DNA of 64,000 nt, from the NCBI GenBank assembly GCA_002007465.1, contig LNAC01000032.1, positions 7,184,519 through 7,248,518 of the forward strand. Reading direction: 5' to 3'. The stretch is from Ailurus styani. Lineage: Eukaryota > Chordata > Mammalia > Carnivora > Ailuridae. Of the stretch, positions 60,108 through 64,000 are shown piece after piece. The first letter of the stretch is position 1, and every line of letters starts with the position of its first letter. Position numbers and translations under genes: made by a program. The notes under the pieces were generated by a model, which saw nothing but the letters and a program-made list of their open reading frames with translations, was not told where the DNA came from and did not search any database.

Positions 60108-60704
60108 ACCATGTAATTTATTAAAAAAAAAAAAAAAAAAAGAATGTTATTGAACTCTAGACCACCTAAGAAACTGTAGTTTTCAGAGAGTTTTCCCATC
60201 CCCAACTCCAGATAACAGTAGGTTCCTGCTTGTAATTGAAACTAATTAATTTATTCTCAAACTATTCCCAGTTGTCTGTTTCAGGAGCCAAATGGGTTTG
60301 CCAGGTCTTGAGATTTATTTTATAAAGAAATGAAACTATCTTTGAATTACCTTTGTGATGATGGGATTTGGGAGCATAGAAAATCTCCAGAATGGAGCCT
60401 TGTTTCAATTGGTTTCTGTCTCCTTCCAAAGATCCTCTGTTGTTTTTCTTGGCCTGGAGTTTAAGGAGAACAAAAACAAAAATCTGTGAATCTAGATCAA
60501 AGGTGTTAACCTGAAAAGTAGTATTATGCCTTCCAAGTCCAAATATTTAATACCTTGACTTTTTTTATTACTAACTGAATGGCTAGAGAACAAAAACAGG
60601 TGTGCATTGATAAGGCCTCTAAGACTTTAGTTCCATGAACCTAGCTCAGAAATAATCCAGAGTTGTCATGGATTTATTTGGTGAGCTCCTTAGATCTCTA
60701 ACTG

Positions 60705-60890
60705 TAGTAGAGAATGCAACATAATGGTTAACAATTTGGCCTCTGGAATCAAACAGACCTGGGATGATACTCTAATTCTGTCACTTATTAGCTGGGGAAT
60801 CATAGGCAAGTCACTTAACTTCCTTAATCCTTTGTTTTCACATCTGTGAACTGAAAAAAATGATCCTTACTCATAGGTGGTTGTTTGAGC
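60705..60890 (+). mobile_element. MIR SINE
   Basis: 'aatcaaacagacctgggatg', 'cacttattagctggggaatc' and 'gcaagtcacttaacttcctt' in sense order. Confidence 0.88.
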
Positions 60891-60899
60891 TAAAAAATA

Positions 60900-60985
60900 A
60901 GAGCAATAATAACATTTACTGAGCAACTACTATATTTCAGCACTTATATATTTACTGCATTACATGTCGTAACTCAAAAAGACTT
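60900..60985 (-). mobile_element. MIR SINE fragment
   Basis: 'aataataacatttactgagc' and 'aactactatatttcagcact' are antisense MIR. It sits next to the sense copy. Confidence 0.6.
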
Positions 60986-62009
60986 TTTTTTCATTGCCTA
61001 TATTACTTCAAATATTAAATAACAAGTAAGATAATACATGCAAAACACATATTGCCTGGCTTAAATATGTGCTCAATGCATAGTTATTATAATACTATGT
61101 TACTTGATATAGCTATACTGTTTTTAACAAAATTGTCTTTCACTGGAGGCCTGAGTACCCCAGAGTCAGTCAACTTACAGTGGAAAACACTGCTGTAAAA
61201 AGACAGCAAGGATTAATGAAATGAAAAGTTCAATGAGAAATATGTCAGTCCAGTGTTGGTTTCAGTGTTAGTTTCCATGACAACTCTCACCTCCAGAGTC
61301 TTTTACCTTTTGCCTCTGCTTCCCTTTGATCAAACACTCCTGATAAGTTCTTAAAAATGTAAACCTTAGACGTGTAGGGTAATGAGATAATATTGGGTAT
61401 TTCAGAATGCATTGAAATTGTGGACATTTCCTCTCCTCCAGATTACTTCTGAGGCTACATTTAGGGGTTGACTGTATTTTATTACTCTTGTCCAAAATTT
61501 ATATCACTACTGAAATGTGAATGTTTGGGAGTCTATGTTCTATTTTTGGAAATTCATGCAATTGTGGTTTGAAGTTTAGATTTACTTTAGGATCTCTGTA
61601 TGAGTTTTATAAGCTGGCAGAATCCAGGGCCCTTCACATCTAGTGGGCCTTGTTAGTTGTTTCTTTGGTCTCACTGGAATAAGTGAGAGATGAAAGGTAG
61701 CTCAGACTTCAGATGAAAGGGAATGGTAAAATCGGTAGGCTAGTTCTGAGTCGGGTCACAGATTGATCCTGGTTTATATACATGTGTGAGAAAACACAGT
61801 CTCTTTTATTGAGGGATGCATGCTCTTGATGATACCAGCTGATTGAGTCTGTGTATCAAATCATGATGCCCTCCAGTTCTCTTCAGGATCAGGGATCTCA
61901 GAATTTAGAGATATTCTTTGCTTACTTCACCTACACACCTTAATGAGAAAAGCTAGACATTGGCTCTACTCCTAATTTTGGGATGAACGCCAGTTAAGGA
62001 AATATTCTA

Positions 62010-62184
62010 TTTTTAATTAATAAATTAATTAATTATTTTAGAGAGAGGGAGGGGGAGGAGGGGGGGCAAAGGGGGAAGGAGAGAGAGAATCTTATGCATG
62101 GGGCACGATCTCACAACCCTGAGATCATGACTTGAGCTGAAATCACGAATTAGGTGCTTAACCAACTGAGCCACCCTGGCGCCC
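62010..62184 (-). mobile_element. CAN SINE, old copy
   Basis: TTAA-rich tail at left, a G-rich body, and head 'actgagccaccctggcgccc' at right. Confidence 0.92.
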
Positions 62185-62269
62185 TCTCTCTTTTTGTTCA
62201 GTCAAGGAAGTATTCTGAGTAGGACCTTCGCCCTAGGAGAGGAAGCAGGTTCTGTCTTAAGGGGAACGA

Positions 62270-62465
62270 GGCCAATATTTGTGGAGGACTTACCATGTTC
62301 CAGGCAGTGTGCTCAGGGCTTCCTCACACACCATTCCATCAACCCGCCTAATCTCACAGGAAAGCCTGTCGTAGCTAGGTTAAATACCTCATGGCTCCAA
62401 GGTGGCAGAGTGAGTATTCCATTGCAGGGGGACCAGACTTCAAAACCTATGCTCTTTCCACTTTT
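62270..62465 (-). mobile_element. MIR SINE, diverged
   Basis: 'accatgttccaggcagtgtg' and 'ccgcctaatctcacaggaaa' fit antisense MIR. This explains the 138-codon open frame here. Confidence 0.55.
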
Positions 62466-63022
62466 GTTCCTCAGGGTGAAAGATATCATCCCAAGGAGCG
62501 GCTGGTTGATTTTCCAAAAACCCACATGTCCCCTACTGTCCTCCATGTGCCTGTATGTCAGGGTAGAACTGATGGGAGGGAGCTTCTTGAAGCCACTGGG
62601 ACTTGCATAACTGTTTGAAGTAAAAAGGTGTTCTCTACTGATACTACTCTTGTTTCAGTAAAACAAGAAAAAAAGTTATTTTGTTTCCCCCTGCTGAAGT
62701 TGTCTCCGCAGTCGTCAGGGTTAGCTCTAAAACCTGATGTTAGTTCCTTCACAGCCATTTTTCAACCTTACAATGTTATTTCCTGATTACCGGCATTTGG
62801 TACTCAAAACAGTATTGTGAGAGAACTAAGGCATACCAGTTTCCCTAGAAACTGAGACACAAGTAAGTCATTTGGCAGAAGTCACCAAGTGTCCAAATTG
62901 GTCTGGGAAAACAGACAGTCCAAGTTTAAATGCCCATTTCTTCACAGGGTTTGGGGCAGATGCTTGTTAGTGGGGCCCCTGTGCTGTGACTCCCCTGAAT
63001 ATATCATGGTCCTTGTGCCCCC

Positions 63023-63023
<1 letters not shown>

Positions 63024-63099
<76 letters not shown>

Positions 63100-63175
63100 T
63101 TCCTTCCTTCCTTCCTTCCTTCCTTCCTTCCTTCCTTTCTTTCTTTCTTTCTTTCCTTCTTCCCTTCCTTCTTTT
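63024..63175. repeat. (TTTC)n / (TTCC)n microsatellite
   Basis: A long TTTC block (to about 63095), then TTCC units (to about 63136), then TTTC again and a T-run. It is continuous with the tail of the next SINE. Confidence 0.97.
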
Positions 63176-63380
63176 TTTTTTTTTTTAAAGATTTTATTTA
63201 TTTCCTTGACAGAGAGAGAGCGAGAGAAAGCGAGCATGGGCAGGGGGAGGGGCAGAAGGAGAGACAGAAGCAGACCCCGCACTGACCAACGACCCTGATG
63301 CGGGACCCGATCCCAAGACCCTGGGATCACGACCTGAGCGGAAGGCAGACGACCAATGACTGAGCCACTGGGCTCCCCGG
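63176..63380 (-). mobile_element. CAN SINE with microsatellite tail
   Basis: 'aaagattttatttatttcc', body, and a diverged head 'actgagccactgggctcccc'. The long pyrimidine repeat to its left is its expanded A-tail. Confidence 0.9.
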
Positions 63381-64000
63381 CCCCACTTTCTGTATATAAC
63401 TGGGCAGTGGAAATACTTGAAGTTCCATTCCATTTCCGCACCTTTCCGTCCCTCCATAGCACGCTGTGGTCTGGCTCTGTCCCCAGTGCTTTCATGAAAT
63501 TATCCTGCAGGACATTACCTAGAACCTTCTTATTGTTAAATACAATGGGCCCTTCTCAGGCCTCACCTCTCTCTATTAGTGTTGGTGGTATGGAGCATAT
63601 ACTACTGGAAGCACACTCTTTCCTTGCTGGCAACTACGTGTGCCTTGATTTTCTCACCTCTCTGCTTCTTTTCAATTTCAGTGTCCTTTGCCCATCCTTT
63701 AACTACTGACATTCCTCACGGTTCTGTCTCAAGTCCTTTTCCCTTTGATTTTACACACTCTCTCTGCACAACCTCCCGTCTGTCCCTCTGGCTGCAGTAG
63801 TCGCTTATGTGTAGATGCTCTCTAAGGAGTGGGTCCAGATTTCTCTCTGGAGGTTTAGCCTGGCCCCTTCTGTTGCCCATCGATGCGCAACTTCCTCTCC
63901 TCCCCAACTCAGCAGGTCTGAACTTGTTTCAGACCGTGCTCTGCAACTCTGACCTTTCTCCCTCACAACCTCCTGGTAATCCCGTTTTGCCAATCTCACT

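Larger units (their letters stand above)
52906..64000 (+). other. SLC39A8: SLC39A8 intron 1 (5' part, continues past the window)
   Basis: Begins GTACGG. No second exon is visible: the next coding text expected after HFNQ is absent on the + strand. The first 2 kb (53.0-55.0) are single-copy-like. SINEs, L2, MIR and microsatellites listed separately occupy parts of the rest. 55.26-56.36, 57.55-58.6, 58.84-59.86, 60.12-60.70, 61.0-62.0 and 63.38-64.0 kb show nothing recognisable. Confidence 0.85.

Noticed and set aside
62194..62610. 138-codon open frame in intron 1
   Set aside because: Falls largely on a diverged MIR; no domain.
3244..63380. tRNA-like sequences in SINE heads as tRNA genes
   Set aside because: They carry A/B-box-like promoter remnants but lack a foldable mature tRNA, and are joined to CT-rich bodies and A-tails with target duplications.
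62889..63495. Long FLSFFLS- and KERKKER-type frames
   Set aside because: Translation of the TTTC/TTCC microsatellite and SINE tail.

Overview
This window is mammalian genomic DNA, almost certainly from a caniform carnivore. The main evidence is dozens of tRNA-Lys-like CAN SINEs (head 'GCGCCTGGGTGGCTCAGT', CT-rich body, AAATAAATAAAATCTT tail) together with carnivore-type L1 3' ends. Many SINEs carry the variant 'GTTAAAGCCTCTGCCTTC' with a 'CTGCCTACTTGTGATCTCTC' body, which I associate with mustelids; that finer assignment is an inference from memory.

The one protein-coding feature I can support is the first coding exon of SLC39A8 (ZIP8, a zinc/manganese/iron/cadmium importer), on the + strand at 52687-52905. 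It sits in a CpG island at about 51.7-53.0 kb. The exon ends in a consensus splice donor, and everything from there to the window end is intron 1. No other exon of the gene lies in the window. In human, NFKB1 lies upstream of SLC39A8 in the opposite orientation, so 1-51 kb probably represents the intergenic or alternative-5'-exon territory between them (inference).

Layout: 1-51 kb is gene-poor sequence filled with CAN SINEs, carnivore L1 tails (8.0-9.2, 18.2-19.3 and 49.4-50.0 kb), older L1 pieces (7.4-9.7, 15.3-17.4, 17.9-19.9, 23.9-26.2 and 46.9-47.3 kb), L2 and MIR fossils, three MaLR LTRs (1.8, 34.2 and 37.5 kb), one Tigger-like DNA transposon (12.85 kb), and microsatellites. 51.2-53.0 kb is the SLC39A8 promoter, 5'UTR and first coding exon. 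53-64 kb is intron 1, with further SINEs, L2/MIR copies and a long TTTC/CTTC repeat.

Nearly all long open frames elsewhere fall in repeats. I found no CRISPR array, tRNA or rRNA gene, or novel multi-gene system. The most useful observations are a duplicated exon end and splice donor around a single N (probable assembly artefact), metal-response-element matches around the SLC39A8 promoter, a possible noncoding first exon, an exon-like block at 46.25 kb, and several well-resolved repeat-insertion histories with target-site duplications (TSDs).
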